Assembly (NCBI RefSeq): GCF_030269125.1
Contig: NZ_BSSM01000002.1
Span: 434,001-498,000, forward strand
From: Streptomyces hygroscopicus subsp. hygroscopicus
GTDB taxonomy: Bacteria > Actinomycetota > Actinomycetes > Streptomycetales > Streptomycetaceae
Direction of reading: 5' to 3'
DNA length: 64,000 nt
In this document: positions 56,313 to 64,000 of the stretch, one piece after another
How positions within the stretch are numbered: the stretch's first letter is position 1
Layout: each line of letters starts with the position of its first letter
Position numbers and translations under genes: made by a program
Notes under the pieces: model-generated
Told to the model about the DNA's origin: nothing
Databases searched by the model: none
The model's input: only the letters and a program-made list of their open reading frames with translations

Positions 56313-57112
56313 CGCGGGCCGTCGAACTGCGCGTGCGGGCGACGCCGAAGGCCGTGCCGGAACTGCGGCGCCGGCTCCGCGGGTACGACCACGACGTCCG
56401 CCTGTGCGCGACGGAGCTGCTGACGAACGTCATCGAGCACGTCGGGGAGGGAACCCCCGTGCGCGTCAGGGTCGTCGGCTCGCCGGATTCCGGTCGTACC
56501 CGCGTCGAGGTGGCCGATCCCGACCCGCGCGGAACGCCCGCGCCACGGCCGGCGACGGAGACGGAGGAGTCCGGACGGGGACTCGTTCTCGTCTCGGCGC
56601 TGGCGGAGCGGTGGGGGACGGAGCGGGGGCCGGGGGGCAAGACGGTCTGGTGCGAGCTGGTCCGGGTGCGGGGGTCAGCCGACGTCGGCGAGGTGTTCGC
56701 CGAGCCTGGCGGTGAGGAGGGAAGGGTTCTCGGCGGGGAGGGCGTGGCCGCCGGGCACGCGGACGAGGCGGGCGCGGGGGATGCGGTCGGCCATCTCGTG
56801 CTGGTGGTGCGGGGGGACGACGCGGTCGTCGGCGCTGGAGATGATCAGTGTCGGGGCCGTGACGCGCGGCAGCAGCTCGGTGAGGTCGAAGGCCGCGTCG
56901 GCCTGGGCCTGGCGCGCGAAACCGTCCCGGGAGGACCCGAGCTGTTCGGCGAAGCCGGCCGCCGTCTGCTCGAAGGCGGCCTCGTCCCAGCCGCGCAGGG
57001 TGTTCTTGCCCATGGCGGTCAGGAGCAGCAGCCTCGCCAGCGCGGCGGGGTCGGTGAGCGCCAGCCGCTGCCACAGCCGGAACTGGAACACCATCCGGGC
57101 GTCGGCCCGTGA
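56309..57112 (+). CDS. RsbW-like ATP-binding protein with an antisense-overlapping C-terminal extension
   Basis: The first ~120 residues are a GHKL ATPase of the anti-sigma (RsbW) type: N box ATELLTNVIEHV near 34, G1 VEVADPDP and G2 GRGLVLVSALAERWG near 92, ending KTVWCELV. The family normally ends there. Here no stop occurs in frame until 57110, giving 267 residues whose last ~145 (Gly/Glu/Arg/Val-rich) run antisense to the convergent hydrolase gene by 438 bases. The ATPase part is confident; whether the tail is made is not. The GTG start overlaps the preceding stop. Confidence 0.75.
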   Translation: MTRAVELRVRATPKAVPELRRRLRGYDHDVRLCATELLTNVIEHVGEGTPVRVRVVGSPDSGRTRVEVADPDPRGTPAPRPATETEESGRGLVLVSALAERWGTERGPGGKTVWCELVRVRGSADVGEVFAEPGGEEGRVLGGEGVAAGHADEAGAGDAVGHLVLVVRGDDAVVGAGDDQCRGRDARQQLGEVEGRVGLGLARETVPGGPELFGEAGRRLLEGGLVPAAQGVLAHGGQEQQPRQRGGVGERQPLPQPELEHHPGVGP

Positions 57113-57484
57113 CCAGCCGCCGTGCGCGGTGAGGGAGTCGACCCGTGCGGGGTGCAGGGCGGCCGTGGCCGTGGCGACCACCGCGCCCAGGGAGTGCCCG
57201 GCCAGGTGGAAGCTGTCGAGTCCGGCGTCCCGGGCGGTGGCCACGACATGGGCGACCAGGTCCTCCAGGACGAGCGGGCCGCCGGGGTCCCGCGTGCCGC
57301 CCGAGCCGGGGAGGTCGGGGGCCACGATCGTGTAGCTGTCGCTCAACGCCTCGATGACCGGGGCCCAGCCGCTCTGGGCGGTCGCTCCGGTGCCGTGCAC
57401 CAGCACGAGGCCGGGCCCCTGACCGACGACGGTGTAACTGGCCTTGCTGACACCGGCGGTGACCGGGACGTCGACGATCGGCAT
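56675..57484 (-). CDS. Alpha/beta hydrolase
   Basis: A 269-residue cytoplasmic hydrolase. Oxyanion region VLVHGTGATAQSGW near 28, LPGSGGT near 60, nucleophile elbow AGHSLGA near 98-104, acid Asp in ISSADDRVVP near 212 and His in PGGHALPAENP near 243. Complete catalytic set; substrate unknown. ATG 57484 has AGGGG seven bases upstream. Its 3' half lies opposite the extended frame of the ATPase gene. Confidence 0.9.
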   Translation of the reverse strand: MPIVDVPVTAGVSKASYTVVGQGPGLVLVHGTGATAQSGWAPVIEALSDSYTIVAPDLPGSGGTRDPGGPLVLEDLVAHVVATARDAGLDSFHLAGHSLGAVVATATAALHPARVDSLTAHGGWSRADARMVFQFRLWQRLALTDPAALARLLLLTAMGKNTLRGWDEAAFEQTAAGFAEQLGSSRDGFARQAQADAAFDLTELLPRVTAPTLIISSADDRVVPPHHQHEMADRIPRARLVRVPGGHALPAENPSLLTARLGEHLADVG

Positions 57485-57787
57485 GGCGTTTCCCCTTCGG
57501 TGGTGGGAGGGTCCGCGGGGCCGCGCGGAGTGTCTGCTCGAAGCGGTCGGGCCGGTCCTGCCGGAACGTGCGGCCGCGGGTCGTCGTCGGCCCGGTCGAC
57601 CACGACGCGGTCGTCGCTCCCCGTCGGGTTCCTGCCCTCCAGGGCCCCCGACCGCCCCCGGAACACCGGGAGTCTGCCACCGAGTCATCATGATCATGCC
57701 TACGTAGTGCCGGCCCGGGTCGGGGCGCTTCGCAGCGCGGCGACCCCGACGAGGGCGCCTTCTGCCAGGCGAACGCGAAGGAGCACG

Positions 57788-57949
57788 CAGCGACTGCTGC
57801 GGCCGGAACTACTTCGGCGTGGCCGTGGGCGGCGACGGCAGGATCACCGAGATGACCGAGCTGTACGGCTCCTGGCCGACCGGGGCGCGGGACGGCCTCT
57901 CGCGTCGGCCGCCGAGGTCGCGGCCGCGAGGGTCACGGCCGTCCTGACC
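57788..57949 (+). pseudogene. Relic of a SnoaL-like (NTF2-fold) protein gene
   Basis: One frame reads RNYFGVAVGGDGRITEMTEL and then YGSWPTGARD, ending at a TGA at 57947. This is the last strand pair of an NTF2/SnoaL-type protein. Upstream the frame breaks down and no start, ribosome site or earlier part of such a domain was found. The whole 57485-58006 spacer holds no other gene. Confidence 0.5.
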
Positions 57950-58006
57950 GGTACCCGCCTCCCGGCGGGTGCCCCGGTTCCCGCCCCGACGCGCCGGGGC
58001 GGCGGC

Positions 58007-59221
58007 TCAGGGGCGCAACGCCCCGGATTCCTCGGGCACATGGGACGTGACCACCCGTCCGGCCGACGGGGTCCGCCGGCTCCGGTCCACCGCGTACGCC
58101 ACCCCTGCCACGCCCAGCCCCAGGACCGCCAGCGCCGCGCCCGCGAGCGCCGGGGACGTCGCGCCGAAGCCCGCGGCCAGGGCGACGCCGCCCACCCACG
58201 CGCCGCCCGCGTTGGCCAGGTTGAAGGCGGCCTGGTTGGCTGAGGAGGCGAGGGAGGGTCCCGCGGCGGCCTTCTCCATGACCATCAGCTGGAGGGGGGA
58301 GCCGGTGACGAAGGCGGCCACGCCCAGCAGGGTCACCGCCAGCGCCGCGCTCCACTGCGCCCGCATCAGCGGCGGGAAGAGCGCCAGGACCACGGCCAGG
58401 GAGGTGAGACCGCCGAACAGGGTGCCCCGCAGGGAGTGGTCGGCCAGGCGGCCGCCCAGGAGGTTGCCCGCCGTCGCGCCCACGCCGAACAGGGCCAACA
58501 GGAGGGTCACGCTGCCCTCGGCGTAGCCCGCCGCGCCCGTCAGCATCGGCGTCACGTAGCTGTACGCCGCGAACAGCGCGCCGAAGCCCGCCACCGTCGT
58601 GGCGAGCGCCAGCCACACCGGCAGGGACCGCAGCGCGGCCAGTTCGCCGCGCAGGCCCGCGGGCGAGGCGTGGGTGTGGTCGTGCGGGATCAGGAGGGCC
58701 AGGGAGGCGATCGCGGCGAGGCCGATCGCGCTCACGGCGAGGAAGGTGGCCCGCCAGCCCAGGTGCTGGCCCATCAGGGTCGCGGCGGGCACGCCCGCGA
58801 CGTTGGCGACCGTCAGCCCGAGGAACATCAGGGAGACCGAGCGGGCCTTGCGCTCCGGCGGGACCATGTTCGTCGCCACCACCGCGCCCACGCCGAAGAA
58901 CGCCCCGTGCGGCAGCCCGCTGAGGAAGCGCGCGGCGAGCAGGGAGCCGTTGCCGGGGGCGAGGGCGGACAGCGCGTTGCCCGCGACGAACAGGGCCATC
59001 AGGCCGATCAGGACCGTACGACGGGACGTGCGGGCCGTGACGGCCGCCAGCAGCGGGGCGCCGATGACGACGCCCAGCGCGTACGCCGAGACCAGGTGCC
59101 CGGCGGAGGGTATGGAGATGTGCAGGTCGGACGCGACGTCGGGGAGCAGTCCCATCATCACGAACTCGGTCGTACCGATGCCGAAGGCGCCGACGGCCAG
59201 GGCGAGCAGGGCCAGGGGCAT
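58007..59221 (-). CDS. MFS transporter, 12 helices (drug/arabinose-efflux type)
   Basis: A 404-residue exporter with 12 predicted helices. It starts LALLALAVGAFGIGTTEFVMMGLLP, typical of the AraJ/CmlA-like DHA1 group that includes chloramphenicol and sugar efflux proteins. Other marks: GAPLLAAVTARTSRRTVLIG near 62 (motif A) and LSGLPHGAFFGVG near 105. ATG 59221 begins right at the first helix; a TTG at 59275 is an alternative. Substrate unknown. Upstream lies a separate gene on the same strand. Confidence 0.88.
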   Translation of the reverse strand: MPLALLALAVGAFGIGTTEFVMMGLLPDVASDLHISIPSAGHLVSAYALGVVIGAPLLAAVTARTSRRTVLIGLMALFVAGNALSALAPGNGSLLAARFLSGLPHGAFFGVGAVVATNMVPPERKARSVSLMFLGLTVANVAGVPAATLMGQHLGWRATFLAVSAIGLAAIASLALLIPHDHTHASPAGLRGELAALRSLPVWLALATTVAGFGALFAAYSYVTPMLTGAAGYAEGSVTLLLALFGVGATAGNLLGGRLADHSLRGTLFGGLTSLAVVLALFPPLMRAQWSAALAVTLLGVAAFVTGSPLQLMVMEKAAAGPSLASSANQAAFNLANAGGAWVGGVALAAGFGATSPALAGAALAVLGLGVAGVAYAVDRSRRTPSAGRVVTSHVPEESGALRP

Positions 59222-59314
59222 GGAGGGCCTGTGCCTTTCGAAAGCGTGGAGAGAGCGTCGTACCGAAAAGTTCAAGTACGGAACAAAGTCTCTCAGGCCC
59301 GCTGTTCCAGCAGG

Positions 59315-60364
59315 TTACGAGGGTGTGTCCAGGTTCACACGGGCCGCCACCGGGAGGTGGTCGCTGCCTGTGCGCGGCAAGGTCCAGCTGCTCTCCGGCT
59401 CCACGCCCTTGACCATGATCTGGTCGATCCGCGCCATCGGGAACGCCGCCGGCCAGCTGAACCCGAAGCCGCTGCCCGCCGCGCCCTGGGTGGAGCGCAG
59501 CTGGGAGGTGACGGCGTTGAGCGAGCGGTCGTTCATCGTGCCGTTGAGGTCGCCGAGGAGGATGACCCGGCTCAGCGTCTCGTCGGCGACGGCCTCGCCG
59601 AGCGCGTCGGCGCTGGTGTCGCGCTGCCGCGCGGTGAAGCCGGCCCTCAGCTTCACCCGCACGGAGGGCATGTGGGCGACGTACACCGCGACCGGCCCCT
59701 CGGGCGTGGCCACGGTCGCCCGCATCGCCCGCTTCCAGCCGAGCTTGATGTCCACGGCCCGCACCCCGCTCATCGGGTACTTGCTCCACAGCCCGACCGT
59801 GCCCTCGACCGCGTGGTACTTGTACGTCGGCGCGAGCGCCTTCTCGTAGACGGACACCTCGGAGGCGGGGACCTCCTCCAGGGCCAGGATGCCGGCGCCG
59901 GAGGCGGCCACGTCGCGGGCGGTGCCGACCGGGTCGGGGTTCTCGGCGTTGACGTTGTGCGTGGCCACCATCAGGTCGCCGCCGCCGGTCGACTTGTCGG
60001 TGAGCAGTCCGCCGAAGAGGTTCAGCCACACGATCGCCGGCAGCAGTACGGCGATCAGCGCGATCGCCGACCTGCGGAACAGGCCGAGCAGCAGCAGGAC
60101 GGGCACGGCCACGCCCAGCCAGGGCAGGAAGGTCTCGGTGAGGCTGCCGAGGTTGCCCACGGTGTTGGGCACGTGCGCGTGGAGCAGCATCACGAGCGCG
60201 AGCAGCAGCGCGACCGCGGCGAGGACGGCGCCCCGGCGCCAGATGCCCGGGTCGTCCCGCCAGGGGGCGAGCAGGCGGTGCAGCAGGCGCCGGAGCCGGG
60301 ATCCGGGTCGCTCGGGTCCCGAGCCGCCGTCCGCCGTCTCCGTCACGTATGCCTGCTGCGCCAT
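59315..60364 (-). CDS. Membrane protein of the endonuclease/exonuclease/phosphatase family
   Basis: A 349-residue protein. Three membrane helices at about 45-65, 72-92 and 97-117, then an outside EEP domain: ATHNVNAENPD near 130 (metal Asn), ALEEVPASE with catalytic Glu, VYVAHMPS, ILLGDLNGTMND near 274 (the GDLN motif), and GSDHLPVAARV near 333 with the catalytic His. Such proteins occur in many actinobacteria; substrates may be nucleic acids or phosphodiesters outside the cell. ATG 60364 has GAGG eight bases upstream; a GTG at 60394 with GGGGGG upstream is also possible. Confidence 0.88.
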   Translation of the reverse strand: MAQQAYVTETADGGSGPERPGSRLRRLLHRLLAPWRDDPGIWRRGAVLAAVALLLALVMLLHAHVPNTVGNLGSLTETFLPWLGVAVPVLLLLGLFRRSAIALIAVLLPAIVWLNLFGGLLTDKSTGGGDLMVATHNVNAENPDPVGTARDVAASGAGILALEEVPASEVSVYEKALAPTYKYHAVEGTVGLWSKYPMSGVRAVDIKLGWKRAMRATVATPEGPVAVYVAHMPSVRVKLRAGFTARQRDTSADALGEAVADETLSRVILLGDLNGTMNDRSLNAVTSQLRSTQGAAGSGFGFSWPAAFPMARIDQIMVKGVEPESSWTLPRTGSDHLPVAARVNLDTPS

Positions 60365-60543
60365 GCCGTCTGCCTCACTGCCTGCCGTGCACACCGTTCG
60401 CCCCCCGTGGTTCCGACCCTAGGGGATGATCGGCTCCGTTCTCGCCGTCCCATGACGGCCGTACGGAAGACGAGGACGAACGGGTGGTGCGGGGAGTTCC
60501 GGTCAGTGGTCCGGTTGGCGTGGTCTGTTGCAGAACATGCACA

Positions 60544-61179
60544 TCAGTGCGACGAGACTGTGGAGCTGACGGGGCGTAGGCCCTCCAGGACGGTGTCCAC
60601 GATGCGTTCCGCCAGGTCCTCGGGGAGGTCGCCGTCGGGGCGCATGATGGTGCGCACCAGCATGGCGCCGACGAACATGTCGTTGGCCAGTTCGAGGTCG
60701 ACGTCGGTGCGCAGTTCGCCGTCGCGCTGACCGCGCCGCAGCACGTCGAGCATGAGGACGCGGCGGGGTGCGACGACGCCCGCGTGGTACGCCGCCCAGA
60801 TGCGGGGGCTGGACTTCATCTGCACGTACACGTTGTGCAGGATCGCCGACGAGCGGCTGACCAGGCCGCGTTGGCGCAGGGTCTCCAGCAGGACGATCAG
60901 GTCGTCGCGCATGGAGGTGCCGGGGAGTTCGGGGTCGGGGGGTTCGGCGGCGCGCAGGACGTCGACGAACAGCTCCTCCTTGCCGCTCCATCGGCGGTAG
61001 ATGGTGGCCTTGCCGACCCCGGCGGTGCGGGCGATGCGCTCGATGGAGAGTTCGGCGAGCGGTACGCCGTCCTCCAGGAGCTGCATGACGCCTTCCAGAA
61101 TGGCCTGTTCCACGGCCTCGCTGCGGGGCCGGCCCCGGGCGGGACCGGCCGGGCACGACCGGTTGTCGGCAAGGCTCAC
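60544..61179 (-). CDS. TetR-family regulator of the adjacent multidrug exporter
   Basis: A 211-residue regulator. HTH: EQAILEGVMQLLEDGVPLAELS then ERIARTAGVGKATIYRRWSGK, followed by a TetR_C-type ligand domain. The GTG at 61179 has GAGGAC nine bases upstream. It lies 127 bases behind the 14-helix MFS gene in the same direction. The 21-base palindrome at the MFS promoter is its most likely target; no similar site was seen in front of the regulator gene itself. Confidence 0.9.
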   Translation of the reverse strand: MSLADNRSCPAGPARGRPRSEAVEQAILEGVMQLLEDGVPLAELSIERIARTAGVGKATIYRRWSGKEELFVDVLRAAEPPDPELPGTSMRDDLIVLLETLRQRGLVSRSSAILHNVYVQMKSSPRIWAAYHAGVVAPRRVLMLDVLRRGQRDGELRTDVDLELANDMFVGAMLVRTIMRPDGDLPEDLAERIVDTVLEGLRPVSSTVSSH

Positions 61180-61306
61180 GTCATTCCGTCCTCTCACTGT
61201 GCTGCGGGAATTCTCCCGCAGCCGCCTCCTTCCCCCGTGGAGTCGTCATGGAGCCGTTCGCGGACACGGGGCCGGCCGTTCGGCCGACGCCCCCGGGTCC
61301 ACGCCC

Positions 61307-62893
61307 TCAGTCCATGGCGGCGACCAGCTCCTGTTCCTCGTTCTCCTGCTCGTCCGCCCGCGGCTTGCCCGGCAGGTACAGGGCCGTGACCAGGGCGCCG
61401 ATCAGCGCCACGCCCGCGCCCCACCACGCGGTGACGTGCATGGCGTGCAGGAAGGCGTCGTCGGCCGGGCCGACCAGGAGCTTGCCCTGCGGGCCGAGCT
61501 TCTGGGCGATGCCGAGGGTGGCCTCGATGGAGTCGCCGGCCTTGTCGCGCAGGCCGGCGGGCAGCACGGCGAGCTTGTCCTCGATGCCGCCCCGGTAGGC
61601 GGTGGCGAGCACCGAACCGAGGACGGCGATGCCGAGGGCGCCGCCGACCTGGCGGAAGGTGTTGCTCAGCGCGGAGGCGGAACCGGCCTTCTCGCGCGGC
61701 AGGGCCTGCATGATGACGACGGAGGTCGGCGTCATGATGTGCGCCATGCCGGCGCCCATCAGGAAGAAGACGACCTCCAGCAGCCAGATCGGCGTGTCGG
61801 CGTCGAAGGTGGCGAAGGTCGCCAGCGTGCCGGCGATCACCACCAGGCCGACGGTCGTCGTGAGCTTGTTGCCGAACCGCTCGACCACCAGGCGGGCGCG
61901 CGGCGCGAAGATCATCTGCGCGGCGGCCAGCGGCAGCATCAGCAGGCCGGACTTGAGCGGCGAGTAGCCCCGCACGCTCTGGGTGTAGAAGACCGAGAAG
62001 AAGGTGACGCCCATCAGCGCGAAGAAGACCAGCGCGATGGCGGCCATGGCGGCCGAGAACACCTTGTTCCTGAAGTAGCTCACGTCCAGCGACGGGTGGT
62101 CGCTGCGCTTCTCGAACACCACGAAGGCGGCGAGCACGACGATGCCCGCGCCGATCGTGGCGAGCACGGTCGGGTCGGTGAAGTCGGCCAGCTGGCCGCC
62201 CTTGATGATGCCGTAGACCAGCAGGACCAGGCCGACGACGGACAGCACGACGCCGATCGGGTCCAGGCGGCCCGGACTCGGGTCGCGGGAGTCGGGGACG
62301 AGCCAGACCATCAGCGCGAGGGCGACGACCACGATCGGCACGTTGATGAAGAAGACCGAGCCCCACCAGAAGTGGTCCAGGAGGGCGCCGCCGGTGATCG
62401 GGCCGATGGCGATGGCGAGGCCGACGCCGCCCGCCCAGATGCCGATGGCCTTCGGCTGCTCCTCGCGCTCGAAGACGTTCATCAGGACGGCCAGCGTGGC
62501 CGGCATGACGAACGCGGCACCGAGGGCCATCACCGCCCGGTAGGCGATCAGCTGGCCCGGGGAGCCGGACTCGGCGGCGAGGGCCGAGCCGATGCCGAAG
62601 ACGGCGATGCCGCCCAGCAGCACCTTCTTGCGGCCGAGACGGTCGCCGATCAGGCCCGCGGTGAACAGCAGACCCGCGAAGACGAGGGTGTACGCGTTGA
62701 TCGCCCACTCGATCTGGCTCTGAGTGGCGCCCAGGCCGGTCGGGGCCGGGGTGGAGATGGTCTTGATGGCGACGTTCAGGATCGAGTTGTCGAGCACCAC
62801 GATGAGCAGGCTCAACATCAACACGCCGAGGATCGCCCACCGGCGGCGGTGCACCGCCTCCGGTATGCGGGAGGCAGGGACGGAAGTTGTCAT
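61307..62893 (-). CDS. MFS multidrug exporter, 14 helices (EmrB/QacA, DHA2)
   Basis: A 528-residue exporter with 14 predicted helices. DHA2 marks: [15 protein letters not shown] near 33 (motif D1), [15 protein letters not shown] near 80 (motif A), [17 protein letters not shown] near 118 and [26 protein letters not shown] near 155 (motif C region). It should pump out hydrophobic or cationic compounds with protons. The ATG follows TACGCT by seven bases without a ribosome site, so it is probably leaderless. The TetR gene downstream and the palindrome at 62917-62937 indicate repression. Confidence 0.92.
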   Translation of the reverse strand: MTTSVPASRIPEAVHRRRWAILGVLMLSLLIVVLDNSILNVAIKTISTPAPTGLGATQSQIEWAINAYTLVFAGLLFTAGLIGDRLGRKKVLLGGIAVFGIGSALAAESGSPGQLIAYRAVMALGAAFVMPATLAVLMNVFEREEQPKAIGIWAGGVGLAIAIGPITGGALLDHFWWGSVFFINVPIVVVALALMVWLVPDSRDPSPGRLDPIGVVLSVVGLVLLVYGIIKGGQLADFTDPTVLATIGAGIVVLAAFVVFEKRSDHPSLDVSYFRNKVFSAAMAAIALVFFALMGVTFFSVFYTQSVRGYSPLKSGLLMLPLAAAQMIFAPRARLVVERFGNKLTTTVGLVVIAGTLATFATFDADTPIWLLEVVFFLMGAGMAHIMTPTSVVIMQALPREKAGSASALSNTFRQVGGALGIAVLGSVLATAYRGGIEDKLAVLPAGLRDKAGDSIEATLGIAQKLGPQGKLLVGPADDAFLHAMHVTAWWGAGVALIGALVTALYLPGKPRADEQENEEQELVAAMD

Positions 62894-62900
62894 GTGTTCG

Positions 62901-62937
62901 AGCGTAGAGGTATTCCGATACGGAACCGTCTCGTATC
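62901..62937 (-). promoter_or_regulatory. Promoter and TetR operator of the multidrug exporter gene
   Basis: TACGCT (62906-62901 on the minus strand) lies seven bases before the start codon. Just upstream, 62917-62937 is a 21-base palindrome with perfect ends GATACG and CGTATC and partial inner symmetry. It overlaps the -35 region. Several TetR-type repressors of drug pumps use GATACGxxAC-type symmetrical sites. Confidence 0.72.
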
Positions 62938-63132
62938 TTAATTCTTTTACCGAGAACTTACCCGCCCAGGGGGTTGACGCTGCCCGAAGCGGAGGGGGTG
63001 GTTCGACCCCGGCGAGGACGTCGGTGAGGATCACGGGGGGCCCTATGGCCCTGGATGGCACGAGGTGCCACCATGGAGGGGATCCGGGGACGCCGTCAGG
63101 GCGCCTCGAGATGAACTGAAGGAGCCGTTGCC

Positions 63133-63999
63133 ATGACGCAGCTTTCGGCTGCCCAGAACAAGCCTTCCGACGGCAGCAAGGCGCTGTACGGGGGGAAGGG
63201 CACCCGCCGCATCACGGTCCGCGACATCGCCCTCGCCAAGGAGCGCGGCGAGAAGTGGCCCATGCTCACCGCCTACGACGCGATGACCGCGTCCGTCTTC
63301 GACGAGGCCGGCATCCCGGTCCTGCTGGTCGGCGACTCGGCGGGCAACTGTCACCTCGGTTACGACACGACGGTGCCCGTCACCCTCGACGAGATGACGA
63401 TGCTCTCGTCGGCGGTCGTCCGCGGCACCAGCCGCTCCTTGATCGTCGCCGACCTGCCGTTCGGCACGTACCAGGAGGGCGCGACGCAGGCGCTGCGCTC
63501 CGCCACCCGGCTGGTGAAGGAGGCCGGGGTCGGCGCGGTCAAGCTGGAGGGCGGCCAGCGCTCGCACGAGCAGATCCGGCTGCTGGTCGAGGCCGGCATC
63601 CCGGTCATGGCCCACATCGGGCTGACCCCGCAGTCCGTCAACGCGATGGGCTACCGCGTGCAGGGGCGCGGCGAGGAGGCGGCGGCGCGGATGCTCCAGG
63701 ACGCCAAGGCCGTCCAGGACGCGGGCGCGTTCGCGGTCGTGCTCGAACTGGTCCCGGCGGAGCTGGCGGCCGAGGTGACGCGGTCGCTGCAGATCCCCAC
63801 GGTCGGTATCGGCGCCGGTCCCGAGACCGACGCGCAGGTGCTGGTGTGGACGGACATGATGGGCCTGACGTCGGGGCGCGTCCCCAAGTTCGTCAAGAAG
63901 TACGCCGATCTGCGTGACGTGATGGGGTCCGCGGCGAAGTCCTTCGCGGAGGACGTGGTCGGCGGGTCCTTCCCGGCGGAGGAGCACTCCGTCCACTGA
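63133..63999 (+). CDS. panB: 3-methyl-2-oxobutanoate hydroxymethyltransferase
   Basis: A 288-residue enzyme of pantothenate/CoA synthesis. It adds a hydroxymethyl group from methylene-tetrahydrofolate to 2-oxoisovalerate to give ketopantoate. Motifs: [18 protein letters not shown] near 45, LLVGDSAGN near 65 with metal-binding Asp, VKLEGG near 137, [13 protein letters not shown] near 158 and [20 protein letters not shown] near 220. AAGGAG lies eight bases before the ATG. The gene is complete; its stop is the last codon of the window. Confidence 0.97.
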   Translation: MTQLSAAQNKPSDGSKALYGGKGTRRITVRDIALAKERGEKWPMLTAYDAMTASVFDEAGIPVLLVGDSAGNCHLGYDTTVPVTLDEMTMLSSAVVRGTSRSLIVADLPFGTYQEGATQALRSATRLVKEAGVGAVKLEGGQRSHEQIRLLVEAGIPVMAHIGLTPQSVNAMGYRVQGRGEEAAARMLQDAKAVQDAGAFAVVLELVPAELAAEVTRSLQIPTVGIGAGPETDAQVLVWTDMMGLTSGRVPKFVKKYADLRDVMGSAAKSFAEDVVGGSFPAEEHSVH

Positions 64000-64000
64000 C

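Noticed and set aside
59280..59308. GGAACA/TGTTCC inverted repeat between the endonuclease and MFS genes
   Set aside because: Six-base arms with a 17-base gap are too weak to call an operator or terminator.
63056..63070. TGGCAC-GAG-GTGCCA hairpin upstream of panB
   Set aside because: Short stem 60 bases before the start with no matching regulatory class; noted only.

Overview
The window is chromosomal DNA of a Streptomyces or very close relative. It is very GC-rich throughout, codons end in G or C, GTG starts are common, and many genes have no leader. The gene set is typical of the genus: glnII, a maltose/starch cluster with malR, glnE, an extra GSI-type synthetase (glnA2), panB, a WhiJ/AbaA-type XRE-DUF397-ATPase group, and many secreted hydrolases. 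From memory the order glnII - starch/maltose genes - malR - glnE - glnA2 - panB resembles the S. coelicolor core chromosome; no alignment was run. I saw no tRNA, rRNA, CRISPR array, transposase or prophage gene.

Layout. 0-2 kb: a partial gene, an ArsC/Spx-like protein and an alpha/beta hydrolase with a decayed duplicate of its own 3' end. 2-6 kb: glnII behind a well-formed GlnR box, a cluster of long hairpins, and a secreted zinc-protease-like protein. 6-13 kb: a lipoprotein, a short Cys-containing ORF ahead of a winged-helix regulator, an NAD-dependent epimerase-like protein, a two-component system (overlapping kinase and response regulator), a TPR protein, and a membrane protein whose cytoplasmic part looks like a worn-out sigma factor. 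13.3-16.1 kb: a putative diiron oxygenase, its [2Fe-2S] reductase and a TetR regulator. 16.1-29.9 kb: starch/maltodextrin use, namely a giant amylase-pullulanase, alpha-amylase, alpha-glucosidase, the MalEFG importer (no ATPase gene here) and MalR, with CTTGCA-type operators in the promoter regions.

29.9-42 kb: a PAP2 phosphatase, glnE, repeat-rich spacers, a secreted phosphoesterase with a likely PHO box, a membrane-anchored receiver-domain protein, an adenylate kinase-DUF485-acetate symporter operon, and glnA2. 42-45.5 kb: flavohaemoglobin hmp and nsrR with matching operators; the nsrR operator also lies in front of a divergent DUF3105-DUF305 pair. 45.7-50 kb: a sedolisin protease and a second phosphoesterase. 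50-55 kb: LysR/EamA divergent pair, then a monooxygenase-ABC exporter-TetR operon behind twin operators. 55-57.5 kb: DUF397/XRE/small protein/ATPase group and a hydrolase. 57.7-63 kb: a SnoaL-like relic, two MFS exporters, an endonuclease-family membrane protein and a TetR regulator. The window ends with panB.

Themes. Nitrogen control appears three times: GlnII with its GlnR box, GlnE which adenylylates GSI, and GlnA2. Carbon supply is the MalR-controlled starch system plus an acetate-uptake operon. Several genes (a hydrolase, the TPR gene, glnE and nsrR) have extra, partly decayed copies of their own 3' ends just downstream of their stop codons. This is the most unusual genome-level signal here.
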